Of a stretch of 34,665 nucleotides of DNA, positions 8,352 to 17,722 are shown in pieces (position 1 is the stretch's first letter; each line of letters starts with the position of its first letter). This DNA is from Saprospiraceae bacterium (GTDB lineage Bacteria > Bacteroidota > Bacteroidia > Chitinophagales > Saprospiraceae), in assembly GCA_013214355.1 (NCBI GenBank), contig JABSSL010000065.1:1-34665 (forward strand), in the 5' to 3' direction. Under the pieces are notes generated by a model, which saw nothing but the letters and a program-made list of their open reading frames with translations, did not search any database and was not told the origin of the DNA. The translations under genes and the position numbers were made by a program.

Positions 8352-8378
8352 ATCCAGTGTACGTTAAGTGCACTGGAT
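8352..8378. other. 8-bp hairpin in the intergenic region
   Basis: ATCCAGTG (8352-8359) and CACTGGAT (8371-8378) pair perfectly around an 11-nt loop. TTTTAAA lies just upstream and GTAATTTTC downstream, so it could act as a weak terminator in either direction. No gene converges from the right, which leaves the role open. Confidence 0.45.
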
Positions 8379-8691
8379 ATGTAATTTTCAGAAAATCGCC
8401 AACAGTATATTTGTATACCTCAAAGACAAAAATGTAGTCTATCCCTAGTTATTATCCGACCGGCGATTAATAGCAACTCCAGGTAAACGAGAAATAACCG
8501 GTGACTACCCAGATTCATTCTACTCTTTTCTTCCGGCTTATTTGACACGTGCCCGGAGGTTTCAATTTTCCACGAAAAGGCCTTGAATACGTTTTACAAC
8601 GACGATGATCTAATTTATTAAATGGTTAATTTTTGCAATTGTATTGCTAAATGAATTAGCCAGGATTTTAATTTTCCGCGCCAAATTTTAC

Positions 8692-8699
8692 TAATTTTG
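8692..8699 (+). promoter_or_regulatory. Candidate -7 box for the PorP/SprF gene
   Basis: TAATTTTG matches the TAnnTTTG consensus and ends 21 bp before the PorP ATG. No TTTG lies at the usual -33 distance, so the call is tentative. Confidence 0.4.
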
Positions 8700-8720
8700 C
8701 GCAGCTTTAAATCATATCCC

Positions 8721-9665
8721 ATGACTGTAATTCGATTACTACCGATTTTACTATTGTTCCCGTTTGCCCTTAAGGCACAGCAGCTTTCCCTTTTCACGCA
8801 ATACCGAGAGAATGCCAGTATCATTAATCCTGCGGCTATGGAGGCGGATTTCCTGGCTTATGGTCACAATTTGAGTTTTGGAGCCTCCTACCGATCGCAG
8901 TGGGTGGGGATTCCTAATGGCCCTAGAACACAGACTGTACGCGTAAATTACATCAATACAGATTGGACTGGCGTAACACTTACTGCAGGCGCGCATTTGT
9001 TCAATGACCAGACCGGCCCTACTGGTTTTACCGGGATGTACGGAAAGATTGGGGGAGTGATTGGCAGCGATCCGGAGTATAGTGGCTTAGCATTTGCCCT
9101 GTCAGCTGGTATTGTTCAATACCGAATTGATGCTGATAAGATCAAGTTGAGAGATCCAGGTGATGCGATTGGAAGCCAAGATCAAAATCAGATCTATCCG
9201 GACGTTGGGCTTGGGGTTTTCTTCTACTCTTCTACCAATGATGGCGATTATTTCTACACTGGCGTTTCGGTACCACAGGTGTTCGGTCTTAACCTGAGTT
9301 TTCAGGATGAGCTCGGAAATTTTGAGGTACAGCGGGTCCAGCACTTTTATGGCCAACTTGGTTTTTATAAATTCCTGAATGATGATAGTTTCCTGGAACC
9401 TTCACTTTGGTTGAAGTATACACCAGGAGCTCCTATCAATGCAGATTTTAATCTGCGCTATCAATTGCCAACTGCATTGTGGATCGGTGCCGGTGGTTCT
9501 ACGGCAAGGGCTATACACCTGGAGACAGGGGTAACCTTGGGGGAGAATGCTGGTTTTGATAATACCATCCGCTTTGGATATGGCTTCGACTACTCTTTTA
9601 CTTCAGGAGGCCCATATTTTGGTTCTACTCACGAAATCAATTTGACCTTTTCGTTTGATAACTAG
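8721..9665 (+). CDS. PorP/SprF-family type IX secretion outer-membrane protein
   Basis: A 314-aa outer-membrane beta-barrel protein. The ATG at 8721 gives the signal peptide MTVIRLLPILLLFPFALKA; the frame to TTG 8697 is less likely. The mature start (QQLSLFTQYRENASIINPA) and the following SFGASYRSQWVGIPNGPRTQ are the family signature of PorP/SprF proteins, as are the repeated amphipathic strands and the aromatic-rich ending EINLTFSFDN. In Flavobacterium, SprF is needed to deliver the type B cargo SprB, and type B cargo genes are often next to a porP/sprF paralogue. Here a giant type B protein starts 115 bp downstream, so this is probably its dedicated partner. The ten bases before the ATG are identical to those before the downstream gene. 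Confidence 0.92.
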   Translation: MTVIRLLPILLLFPFALKAQQLSLFTQYRENASIINPAAMEADFLAYGHNLSFGASYRSQWVGIPNGPRTQTVRVNYINTDWTGVTLTAGAHLFNDQTGPTGFTGMYGKIGGVIGSDPEYSGLAFALSAGIVQYRIDADKIKLRDPGDAIGSQDQNQIYPDVGLGVFFYSSTNDGDYFYTGVSVPQVFGLNLSFQDELGNFEVQRVQHFYGQLGFYKFLNDDSFLEPSLWLKYTPGAPINADFNLRYQLPTALWIGAGGSTARAIHLETGVTLGENAGFDNTIRFGYGFDYSFTSGGPYFGSTHEINLTFSFDN

Positions 9666-9715
9666 TGATGGAACCAAAGCAAATTTGTTTCATTTTGACT
9701 ACTAAATGAAGGATA

Positions 9716-9729
9716 TCCTCATGTGAGGA
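9716..9729 (+). other. Short hairpin between PorP and the giant cargo gene
   Basis: TCCTC, loop ATGT, GAGGA plus an extra A-T pair inside the loop, 50 bp after the PorP stop. The following GGATTCCCCTGTTTTG has a modest T content. It may attenuate read-through and so set the ratio of PorP to its giant partner; this is inference. Confidence 0.3.
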
Positions 9730-9780
9730 GGATTCCCCTGTTTTGTATTTTAACCTTAAGAAGAATTAATATCATATCCC

Positions 9781-12700
9781 ATGAATGCACAGCTTTCTAA
9801 GCCAAGGATTAAGGGTTTTATGCGAAGAGCCATCATGGTCTTCGTGGCAGGTCTGGGGCTTCATCTATGTGCAATCGCACAGCCTACGATGACTTTTCAG
9901 ATGCCTGCTGGTGATGCACCCTGTGAAGGAGAGACCTTCTGTATGGATGTCACCGTACGGGATTTCACGGATATTTTAACCTCCGAGTTTTTGATCGAAT
10001 GGGATTCATCCGTATTGCAGTTCCAGGAAATTACGAACATCAATGCCAACATAACTTCGTTGGATCTTACGGATTTCGATATCACGCGAGCAGTGAATGG
10101 AGAGATCGCTGTAGCGTGGGATGATGAGGCCCCCAATTGTGGAACTCAAAATGCCAGCGGTATTACATTGCCCGATGGAGAACGACTTTTCCAAGTTTGT
10201 TTCACCGTCTTGGGGCAATATGGGCAGGGTAGTACGATATCAATCCCAGATACCCCCACACCACAGGTACTAAGGGTAAATACGGGTTGTGCTAATATCG
10301 GTCTGTTTCATGAACCTGCCTTGTTCTCGTCTTGTGTGCGGCCACTGACCATTACGGCTTCCAAGGAGACGGGTAATACGGATGATTTAGTCTGTGTAGA
10401 CTTTACAGTGGATGGGTTCGATGGATTACGGAGTGCTCAGTTCTCGGTGAATTGGGATCAGACCTTACTAGAGTTGGTAAATGTTATTCCTGGAGATGAT
10501 ATAGAGAATTTATCGCAAGGTAACTTCGGTACCACGAACCCAGGCGCCTTGAGTGTGTCCTGGTCTTTCTTGATTCCGAACGAACCAGGCTTCACCGCGC
10601 CAGATGGAACGCTCTTCTTCCAAGCCTGTTTTAGGGTGTTAGCAAATTGTGATGAGACGGCGGAAATCGTTTTCTCAGAAACACCCACTCCTTTTGAATT
10701 TACCAATGATGATCAAGAAGGCTTTTCCTTATTCTTTGATCTAACCGCAGGAGAAGTGGCCACTGGAGATTGTGACCCGACTGGCTTACAGATTATAGCC
10801 AATTGTGGAGGAGAAGTCAATATCACAGATCAATTTTGCGTATCGGTAACGGCTGGAGATAACTTCCAAAACGTGACGGAAATGGCTTTCCTCATGGAAT
10901 GGAATCCAAATATCGTTGCCTATACTGGAATCAATACTACGGTTGGTGGCTTGACCACCAATGATTTTAATGAACAAAACGTGGCCAACGGAATCTTGGG
11001 TGTTGATTGGGACGTAGCTCCTTTACCGCCTCAGAACGTAGCTAGTGGTAGTGAGTTATTTGAGGTTTGTTTTGAGGTAGTTGGACTTGGAGGTAATAGC
11101 CCATTCAAAATCAGTGAGCCTTGGATTGGGCGAGTGAACGGAAGTTCAATTGGGATCAACCCAAGCAACTGCGAGATTCAGGTGGCTCAACCTCCTGGAG
11201 TGGTAATGGATCTGATGGATGCTTCTGCTCCTCCTTTCCAGCAGGCTGGCGATGACCAGGCTTGTGTAGAAGTAGTGGTGTCGAACTTCAATGACATCTT
11301 AGCCTATCAATTCTCTTTAAGTTGGGATTTCAATGTGATGCGGTTTGGAGAGATACGAAATATTGTCTACCCAGAGCCTACAGCAGATGACTTTGGAGGC
11401 TTTGCTGGTGTGGAATCTGGAACCCTCTTTTTCGACTGGGAACCTTCCCAAGCCTACTCTTTACCCGATGGTACCGCACTGTTTGAGGTTTGCTTTGAGA
11501 TGATAGGTGATCCGGGGGAATGTGATAATTTGCAAGTGGTTGAGTTACCCTTAGTCTCCGAAGCGATTAGCTCCACTTCTAACGGTGAGGATATCGGAAT
11601 TTCCGCAAATGGAGCTGAAGTATGTACTCTATTTCCTGAAGGATTTGGGGTTGTTTTTGATCAGGTAGAGGGAGATCGAACAGATACTACCTGCGTGAAT
11701 ATGAAAGTAGTCTCTTTTACAGACATTACTTCTTCCAACTTCAATATTACTTGGGATCCCACTTCCCTGGAATTTGTGGAATTCAATAACCCTGGTACCT
11801 TGACGGGCTTAGTGGATGGTAATATCACAGATGACTCCGACGTTGGTTTACTCAACGTCAACTGGAATTCCGGTGGAGCTGGAGTGACCTTGGCTGATAG
11901 TACGGTGGTACTTGAATTATGCTTTGCACTGATTGGGGAGGCCAATGATTGTTATCCAGTTGGTATAGTGGAAGACCCTCCACCACCAGTGACCACGGTA
12001 AATGGTAACGGAAGCATGATCGTCACTAGTGGAGAAGTTTGCATCAATGATAAATTCATCATTATTGATACCCTCATCACCCCAGCTAGCTGTCCAAACT
12101 CCAGCGACGGCTCTGTTTTGCTCGTGGTTGAAGGGGGACAAGGTTTTGTAGGAACCACTTGGTTAACCTCACCACAACAATTTACGCCGCTAGAGGCCGT
12201 AAACTTACCTCCTGGACCCGTAACTTTCCGCTTATTTGATCAAGCCAATCCTGCTCTCATCCAGGAGTTTACTATTGAAATACCGGTAGCTGGTGAACTA
12301 CCAGTAGCTAATGCTGGTGATGATCAATTGCTAAATTGTCAAACGAATCTGGCCTTATTAAGTGGAAGTGGTTCTGATCCAGCCACACACACTTATCGCT
12401 GGTTCCAGCTATCCAATGGACTAAAAGTTAATATCCCAGGCGGAGATGTGCAGCAGTTTTTTGCTAGTAGCATAGGTACCTATGTATTAGATGTTAGTAA
12501 CGAAGCTGGTTGTGTGGTTTCGGATACAGTGTCGGTACTTTCTCCAAGTTTCCCAGCTGCTGACGCGGGTCAGGATGGGGTGTTCAATTGTTTAGCCGAA
12601 ACGGTTTCTGTAGGAGGTAATGGTTCTGCAGTAGGTGACACCATTGCTTATTTATGGGAGCCACTGGATTCTGGCTTAGTCGTGCAAGGAGAGGAAACCC

Positions 12701-15660
12701 TCGCCATTGCATCGGTAGCAGGACCAGGGTCTTACATGTTAACGGTTTCTAATACAGAAACTGGCTGTTCTTCTACCGATACCGTACAAATTACTGATGA
12801 AAGAATATTCCCCGTAGCGCGGGTAGTCCCAGAAGAAATTGAGTTGCCATGCGATGGTACTACAGTTACCCTGGATGGTTCTGCTTCAGTGTTCGATAAT
12901 GATAACGCGGGATTAAACGTGACTTATCGTTGGGAGGCAGGAGGACAAGTGCAGTCCACGGGCTTGACTCTAGAGACCAACCAACTGGGTACCTATACTT
13001 TGATAGCTACTGAAACGGATGGTGGATGCGAAACTTCGGCCATTGGCGTTGTTGTTCCGAACTCCGATGCTCCTGATGTGACTGTGGCGGACGCAGGGAC
13101 GCTGACCTGCGCAGTCGATACGATCACTTTGAATGCTGCCATCGGTCCCGATGATATTAACTTCACCTTTCAATGGACAGCCTTGGACGGCGGACAGATC
13201 GTTGCTGGAACGGAGGTTGGACTTACACCTCAGGTAGTGCAACCAGGACGATTTGTGTTGACGGCCACTAATACACTAAACAGCTGTACCGCAAATGATA
13301 CTGCTTTTGTCCTGATTGACACAATTCCACCACTAGCCGAGGCTGGCCCTGGATTTACCTTAGATTGTGAAAACAATCTATTCACTTTAGATGGTACAGG
13401 CTCCACTACGGGAGATACAATTGCTTACAATTGGTACTTCCCAGACCTAGAAACTAGCATTGCAACGGATACATTGATGGTTGAAATTGGGCAAGCAGGA
13501 ACCTATTATCTAGAAGTAAGCAATACCATAAATGGATGTAGTGCGATTGATTCCGTGGAGATTGAGGTAGAGGGAATCCCGCCTACACCTATTCTAACAC
13601 CTGAACAATTCCTCACCTGTGAAACAACTGTTCTTACTGTAGAAGCTACTGTAGATCCTCCAGGCGCCTATGATATTGCCTGGTCGATCATCAGTACTGA
13701 AGGTAATATTATTGGACCAACTACTGCTACCTTGGCCATCGATGTAGATCAACCAGGTACCTATCAGATTCAATTGACGGATCAGATGACAGGTTGTACT
13801 AGCCAAAATGAAGTATTTGTATTGTTCGATGTAGATGAGCCTACCGCAGAGGCAGGGCTGGCTCAAACCATTACCTGTGCTGCACCCAGCGTGACGCTGA
13901 ATGGAGATGGTTCTTCTGTAGGCGAGCCTTTTACTTATCAATGGGCTACAGTCACGGGGCGAAGCGATACCTTGTTGGCAGAAGCAAATACGCCAGGAAC
14001 TTATTTGCTCACTGTTACAAATACGAGAAATGGTTGTACAGCGGTAGATAGCGTTACGGTTGACATTGATACCATTGCACCGGTCGTAAATATTGCCATG
14101 CCGGAATTGATCAATTGTGATCGTTCCTGTGTCACCCTGGATGCTTCTGGAACTATGCCAAATCTTAGTCTCACTACGATGTGGACTGGCCCTGACGGAA
14201 GCAATCCAAACCCTGCTGACGGCTTGCAAACTGAGGTGTGTGCGCCAGGTATGTATGAGATTATGGTTACTAGTAATGGCAATGGCTGTTCCTCTACCGG
14301 AACAGTTGAAGTTATTGCGGATCAGACTTCTCCCGAAATCCAGTTCACTCAACCTGCACCATTTAGTTGTTTGGTAGAGTCGATGCCTGTGGATGCATCC
14401 GCAACCGGTAACGCTGCGGATTTCCGGAGCATTAGTTGGGTAAGCTTGAATCCAGACAACACTGTGACTCCTCCAGCAGGACAGTTGAACGTAGATGTAA
14501 CCGGACCTGGAGACTATGAATTGACGGTAGTGCTTAACAGTACTGGATGTCCCTCTACGCAGATCATCAATGTACCAGCAGACAATGCGGCACCCGTTGC
14601 CAACGCTGGGGCCGACTTTAGCCTAGAATGCGGAGAAACGAGCAGCCTTGATGGTAATGCCTCCTCGACTGGTGCTAATTTCTCCTACAGTTGGACTACG
14701 ATGGAAGGTTCCGTTTCGCCAACACCTGCCACCAGCATAGAGCCAATGATCAGTGGTGAGGGAGTATTCCAATTGTTGGTTACCAATAACGATAATGGAT
14801 GTACAGCAACGGATGAAGTTACGGTAACCCTACAATTGCCTGAGGCAGCTTCGGCTGGCAACCCGCAATCAATCTGTAATACAGAAGCTAACTTAACAGC
14901 TAATCTGCCGGCAGGTACAACGGGACTTTGGACCAACCTATCCGTTGGAAACTTAAGTGCCACCGATCAAGCTACGGTAACTGCTACAGGATTGGCAGAT
15001 GGCCAGAACCAATTCATCTGGACCTTATCTGCGCCAGGAACCTGTACTAACTACAGTGCTGATACGGTAACGATCACTGTCGAAACTGCTCCAATGGCAA
15101 ACAACGATGTCTTGGAGATTGGCAAGGAATCTAGAACTGAGAGTATTAACCTTCGGGCCAATGACAACCTAACCTTCGTGTCGGGATACACCGTAACTTT
15201 ATTGAATGATCCTGAGCTTGGAGTAGTGGAAAGCATTACCCCAGAAGGTGATCTCACTTTCAGAGCTTTTACAGGGGCTGCGGGCGAAACGACCATCGAA
15301 TATGAGATTTGTAATACCCTCTGTCCAGATAAATGTGATACGGGCTTGCTAACTATCTTTATCGAATTTGACAAGGAGCCAGAAGTTGCCAATACGATTA
15401 CGCCAAATGGAGATGGTCTGAATGATGCCTTTGTCTTTGATAAGCTATTGTTTGGTAAGCCGGATCAATTTCCTGACAATGAGTTGATCATATTCAACCG
15501 TTGGGGAGATATAGTCTATAGAGCCAAACCTTACCTAAATGACTGGCAAGGACAGAATGATTCGGGACAAGATCTACCACATGGAACTTATTACTATATT
15601 TTACGATTAGATATTGCCAATGGTGATATCATACGAGGTGATATCACCATAGTCAAATAA
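9781..15660 (+). CDS. Giant T9SS type B surface protein: 5 cohesin-like + ~10 PKD-like modules
   Basis: A 1959-aa exported protein. A long signal peptide (basic MNAQLSKPRIKGFMRRA, then a hydrophobic core ending AIAQ at ~34) is followed by five cohesin-like modules starting at about residues 36, 188, 335, 475 and 620. Each has the pattern CV(D/E)V..xxF.DI....F.(I/L).WD and a later LPDG..LF.VCF. One SprB-like module follows (about 760-840), then about ten PKD/Ig-like modules of ~84 aa starting near 841, 925, 1010, 1096, 1183, 1268, 1353, 1434, 1518 and 1604. Two linker domains (1686-1865) precede a C-terminal type B sorting domain (ITPNGDGLNDAF, IIFNRWGDIVY, HGTYYYIL). Nearly every PKD-like module keeps two Cys, suggesting disulfides. 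Probable role: a surface adhesin or scaffold exported by the type IX system with the adjacent PorP/SprF protein. Ligand unknown. Confidence 0.9.
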   Translation: MNAQLSKPRIKGFMRRAIMVFVAGLGLHLCAIAQPTMTFQMPAGDAPCEGETFCMDVTVRDFTDILTSEFLIEWDSSVLQFQEITNINANITSLDLTDFDITRAVNGEIAVAWDDEAPNCGTQNASGITLPDGERLFQVCFTVLGQYGQGSTISIPDTPTPQVLRVNTGCANIGLFHEPALFSSCVRPLTITASKETGNTDDLVCVDFTVDGFDGLRSAQFSVNWDQTLLELVNVIPGDDIENLSQGNFGTTNPGALSVSWSFLIPNEPGFTAPDGTLFFQACFRVLANCDETAEIVFSETPTPFEFTNDDQEGFSLFFDLTAGEVATGDCDPTGLQIIANCGGEVNITDQFCVSVTAGDNFQNVTEMAFLMEWNPNIVAYTGINTTVGGLTTNDFNEQNVANGILGVDWDVAPLPPQNVASGSELFEVCFEVVGLGGNSPFKISEPWIGRVNGSSIGINPSNCEIQVAQPPGVVMDLMDASAPPFQQAGDDQACVEVVVSNFNDILAYQFSLSWDFNVMRFGEIRNIVYPEPTADDFGGFAGVESGTLFFDWEPSQAYSLPDGTALFEVCFEMIGDPGECDNLQVVELPLVSEAISSTSNGEDIGISANGAEVCTLFPEGFGVVFDQVEGDRTDTTCVNMKVVSFTDITSSNFNITWDPTSLEFVEFNNPGTLTGLVDGNITDDSDVGLLNVNWNSGGAGVTLADSTVVLELCFALIGEANDCYPVGIVEDPPPPVTTVNGNGSMIVTSGEVCINDKFIIIDTLITPASCPNSSDGSVLLVVEGGQGFVGTTWLTSPQQFTPLEAVNLPPGPVTFRLFDQANPALIQEFTIEIPVAGELPVANAGDDQLLNCQTNLALLSGSGSDPATHTYRWFQLSNGLKVNIPGGDVQQFFASSIGTYVLDVSNEAGCVVSDTVSVLSPSFPAADAGQDGVFNCLAETVSVGGNGSAVGDTIAYLWEPLDSGLVVQGEETLAIASVAGPGSYMLTVSNTETGCSSTDTVQITDERIFPVARVVPEEIELPCDGTTVTLDGSASVFDNDNAGLNVTYRWEAGGQVQSTGLTLETNQLGTYTLIATETDGGCETSAIGVVVPNSDAPDVTVADAGTLTCAVDTITLNAAIGPDDINFTFQWTALDGGQIVAGTEVGLTPQVVQPGRFVLTATNTLNSCTANDTAFVLIDTIPPLAEAGPGFTLDCENNLFTLDGTGSTTGDTIAYNWYFPDLETSIATDTLMVEIGQAGTYYLEVSNTINGCSAIDSVEIEVEGIPPTPILTPEQFLTCETTVLTVEATVDPPGAYDIAWSIISTEGNIIGPTTATLAIDVDQPGTYQIQLTDQMTGCTSQNEVFVLFDVDEPTAEAGLAQTITCAAPSVTLNGDGSSVGEPFTYQWATVTGRSDTLLAEANTPGTYLLTVTNTRNGCTAVDSVTVDIDTIAPVVNIAMPELINCDRSCVTLDASGTMPNLSLTTMWTGPDGSNPNPADGLQTEVCAPGMYEIMVTSNGNGCSSTGTVEVIADQTSPEIQFTQPAPFSCLVESMPVDASATGNAADFRSISWVSLNPDNTVTPPAGQLNVDVTGPGDYELTVVLNSTGCPSTQIINVPADNAAPVANAGADFSLECGETSSLDGNASSTGANFSYSWTTMEGSVSPTPATSIEPMISGEGVFQLLVTNNDNGCTATDEVTVTLQLPEAASAGNPQSICNTEANLTANLPAGTTGLWTNLSVGNLSATDQATVTATGLADGQNQFIWTLSAPGTCTNYSADTVTITVETAPMANNDVLEIGKESRTESINLRANDNLTFVSGYTVTLLNDPELGVVESITPEGDLTFRAFTGAAGETTIEYEICNTLCPDKCDTGLLTIFIEFDKEPEVANTITPNGDGLNDAFVFDKLLFGKPDQFPDNELIIFNRWGDIVYRAKPYLNDWQGQNDSGQDLPHGTYYYILRLDIANGDIIRGDITIVK

Positions 15661-15685
15661 TTGAGAAATTTCTAGAAATATATTG

Positions 15686-15720
15686 GCCCCGACCTGCTTA
15701 GGATCGGGGCTTTTTATTTT
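15686..15720 (+). terminator. Intrinsic terminator of the giant cargo gene
   Basis: GCCCCGA (15686-15692) pairs with TCGGGGC (15704-15710); an inner CCT/AGG can extend the stem. It is followed directly by TTTTTATTTT. Located 25 bp after the stop, this is a textbook intrinsic terminator. Confidence 0.85.
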
Positions 15721-15867
15721 GTAGTATCGCTTATACTCAGAAAAACTAAGGATCAATAGTCCAATTGAGAAACTCGATAGCGTCTCTTAATTCCGGCTGT
15801 CTTTCCATAGGAAATCCCTTCTACTATTTTCTGCAAGTGTTCGAAAGATTTTATAAATATGATATTT

Positions 15868-15884
15868 CCACCTATTTTAGGTGG
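15868..15884 (+). promoter_or_regulatory. Hairpin / inverted repeat upstream of the sigma factor gene
   Basis: CCACCT (15868-15873), loop ATTTT, AGGTGG (15879-15884). It lies 74-90 bp upstream of the sigma-factor start and just after an AT-rich stretch (TTTTATAAATATGATATTT) that could hold a promoter. It could be an operator or a leader hairpin; nothing in the sequence decides between them. Confidence 0.35.
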
Positions 15885-15957
15885 TGAAAGCCTATATCCT
15901 CTCACTGACTGTACTAAACTTTAGACAACTTCAAGACCTTGATCTAAATCGATATCA

Positions 15958-16494
15958 TTGGACTACGAGTTTTGGTGGAGTAAAATTCAGCATGGCAATC
16001 AAGATGCCTTTAATGACTTGTTTCGAGCTTTATACCCGGAACTCAAGGCCTATGGTATGAAGATAGCTCCGCGCGAAGACTTGGTACAAGACGCTATCCA
16101 GAAGCTCTTTGTCAAGCTTTGGAAACGGAAAGATACGCTCGGTCAAGTAAAATCCGTCAAGAGCTATATTCTTAAGGGGTATCGTCGTACGCTTATAGAT
16201 TTGCTAGCAGCTGAACAGAGGAGGGCAAGACTAACTAGTCCGGGAGAGCAAGCCTTTCATCTCTCCCCCGAAGACCTCAAAATTTATCATCAAGAACAAG
16301 AGCAGCAAGCTCGCCAGCTGAGCACGCTATTAAGTCAGTTACCGGAGAAACAGCGTGAGATTATATACCTCCGGTTTTACAACCAACTTTCCTTCCAAGA
16401 GATCGCTGATATACTCGATATTAATTATCAAACAGCGCGTAATTACGGCTCCAAGGCTATCCGCTACCTATCTGAACATTGGAAGCCCGATTAG
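15958..16494 (+). CDS. ECF-type RNA polymerase sigma factor
   Basis: A 178-aa sigma-70 family factor of the extracytoplasmic-function type. The N-terminal half (YEFWWSKIQHGNQDAFNDLF, then EDLVQDAIQKLFVKLWKRKD) is sigma region 2, which binds core polymerase and the -10 element. The C-terminal part (LSQLPEKQREIIYLRFYNQL, then LSFQEIADILDINYQTARN) is the region 4 helix-turn-helix that reads the -35 element. The start is a TTG: an in-frame TGA lies at 15940, no ATG is available before region 2, and the family normally begins with a few residues before the FWW-like aromatic stretch. It is followed by a FecR gene and an STN-bearing TonB receptor, so it belongs to a cell-surface signalling circuit and probably drives those genes. 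Confidence 0.93.
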   Translation: MDYEFWWSKIQHGNQDAFNDLFRALYPELKAYGMKIAPREDLVQDAIQKLFVKLWKRKDTLGQVKSVKSYILKGYRRTLIDLLAAEQRRARLTSPGEQAFHLSPEDLKIYHQEQEQQARQLSTLLSQLPEKQREIIYLRFYNQLSFQEIADILDINYQTARNYGSKAIRYLSEHWKPD

Positions 16495-16684
16495 GGGAGA
16501 ATTTAACTATGTGGTGACGAGTAATGCGACTTATACCCTGTTGTAAATCCTACCTTTTCTCTGTTTTTAGCGGGAAATCAAAAAAAAGATTAAAAAAACT
16601 GAGTACAAAATTGGATGCGGCCTGTCTTGTTTCAAAATGGCGGCAATACTGCCTTTGAAATCATAAGAAAAGTAGCTGTTCGGT

Positions 16685-17713
16685 ATGGCAAGTGAGCAAT
16701 TTGAAACAATAGAAGAACTGGTAAATAACTCGAAGTTTATCCAATGGGTTAAGGAAGGAAAGCACGAGCTTTTTTGGGAAAAATGGCGAAGAGATTATCC
16801 GGAGAAGGAGGATATGCTAGCTCGGGCTCGATTATATCTGGAGCAATTATCCTTTCAACAGCCAGCAGTGGAGCAGGAAGAAATTGAAGAAGCCCTGGCA
16901 GGCGTTTGGAATAGTATTGGTCAAGCGGAAGCCACCGTAGTAGAAATTAATCCAAGGCCTACTGGTCGCAGGGTGTTTTTACGGTATCCTTGGCGAATTG
17001 CAGTGGCCATACTGTTTTTATTGGGCACATCTTGGGCAGCTTGGGAGTTTCTGTCTTCTCCATATGAGGTGTACAGAACGGCTTATGGTGAAATAGAGGA
17101 AATTACTTTGCCAGATGGTTCCTCGGTCGTTTTACAGGCCAATTCAACTTTGAAGGTTGCTAAAGGATGGGAAGAGGCAGACAGCCGTTTGACCCACCTA
17201 GAAGGCGAGGCCTTTTTTAAGGTAGATAAAAGCCAAGGAGATTTTCCAGTAAAATTTGTGGTAGCCACTGATCAATACAAAGTAGAGGTACTGGGTACAC
17301 AATTTAATGTCCTGAATCGGCCGGCTGAACAGCGAGTTGTTTTGGTCGAAGGTAAAATCCAACTTCGATTAGAGCAGGAAGAACTAGTAATGGCACCAAA
17401 TGAAATGGTACAGCTCTCCTCGACATCAAGGAAGTATGAAAAATCTAAAGTTCAAACAGCTGAACACATCGCCTGGGCCCAAAGCAAATTACTCTTGAAC
17501 AACACTCCACTGATAGAAATGGCCCGCATACTGCGGGATAACTACGGGTTTGAGATGCGCTTTTCTGAAGGCGTTGATCAAAGCCAAAAAAGAACCTCTG
17601 TAGGCCTCATCCCCATCCAATCTCCAAATGAACTAATGGATTATATCGCGGCTATCTATGAGGTCCAACTCAAAAAAGAGGGCCAAGTTATCTATTGCAG
17701 CAAGATGAATTGA
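16685..17713 (+). CDS. FecR-family anti-sigma factor
   Basis: A 342-aa inner-membrane regulator. The N-terminal ~100 residues are cytoplasmic and acidic/helical (sigma-binding part). One membrane helix lies at about 104-122 (RIAVAILFLLGTSWAAWEF). The periplasmic FecR domain follows (about 135-230) with the typical ITLPDGSSVVLQANSTLKV, LEGEAFFKVDK and VLGTQFNVL. The C-terminal DUF4974-like domain (about 268-340, LLNNTPLIEMARILRDNYGF) is thought to contact the STN domain of the partner receptor. It lies 190 bp after the sigma gene and 52 bp before the STN-containing receptor. When ligand binds the receptor, FecR should release the sigma factor. Start at ATG 16685. Confidence 0.95.
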   Translation: MASEQFETIEELVNNSKFIQWVKEGKHELFWEKWRRDYPEKEDMLARARLYLEQLSFQQPAVEQEEIEEALAGVWNSIGQAEATVVEINPRPTGRRVFLRYPWRIAVAILFLLGTSWAAWEFLSSPYEVYRTAYGEIEEITLPDGSSVVLQANSTLKVAKGWEEADSRLTHLEGEAFFKVDKSQGDFPVKFVVATDQYKVEVLGTQFNVLNRPAEQRVVLVEGKIQLRLEQEELVMAPNEMVQLSSTSRKYEKSKVQTAEHIAWAQSKLLLNNTPLIEMARILRDNYGFEMRFSEGVDQSQKRTSVGLIPIQSPNELMDYIAAIYEVQLKKEGQVIYCSKMN

Positions 17714-17722
17714 CCTAGTACT

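Larger units (their letters stand above)
8196..8691. other. Non-coding region between the permease and PorP genes
   Basis: About 500 bp with no credible coding frame. It contains a hairpin close to the permease stop (8244-8266), a 10-bp palindrome ACAGGCCTGT at 8273-8282, a second hairpin (8352-8378) and an increasingly AT-rich stretch toward the PorP promoter. I saw no RNA gene or mobile-element signature. Confidence 0.6.

Noticed and set aside
13594-14352. Minus-strand frame of 252 codons inside the giant cargo gene
   Set aside because: It lies antisense to well-conserved PKD-like modules; its length follows from the repetitive codon pattern of the sense strand and the translation is not protein-like.
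12304-14836. Regular ~254-bp periodicity resembling a repeat array
   Set aside because: It is coding: each period is one PKD-like protein module, diverged at the DNA level, with no short identical repeats or spacers as in CRISPR.
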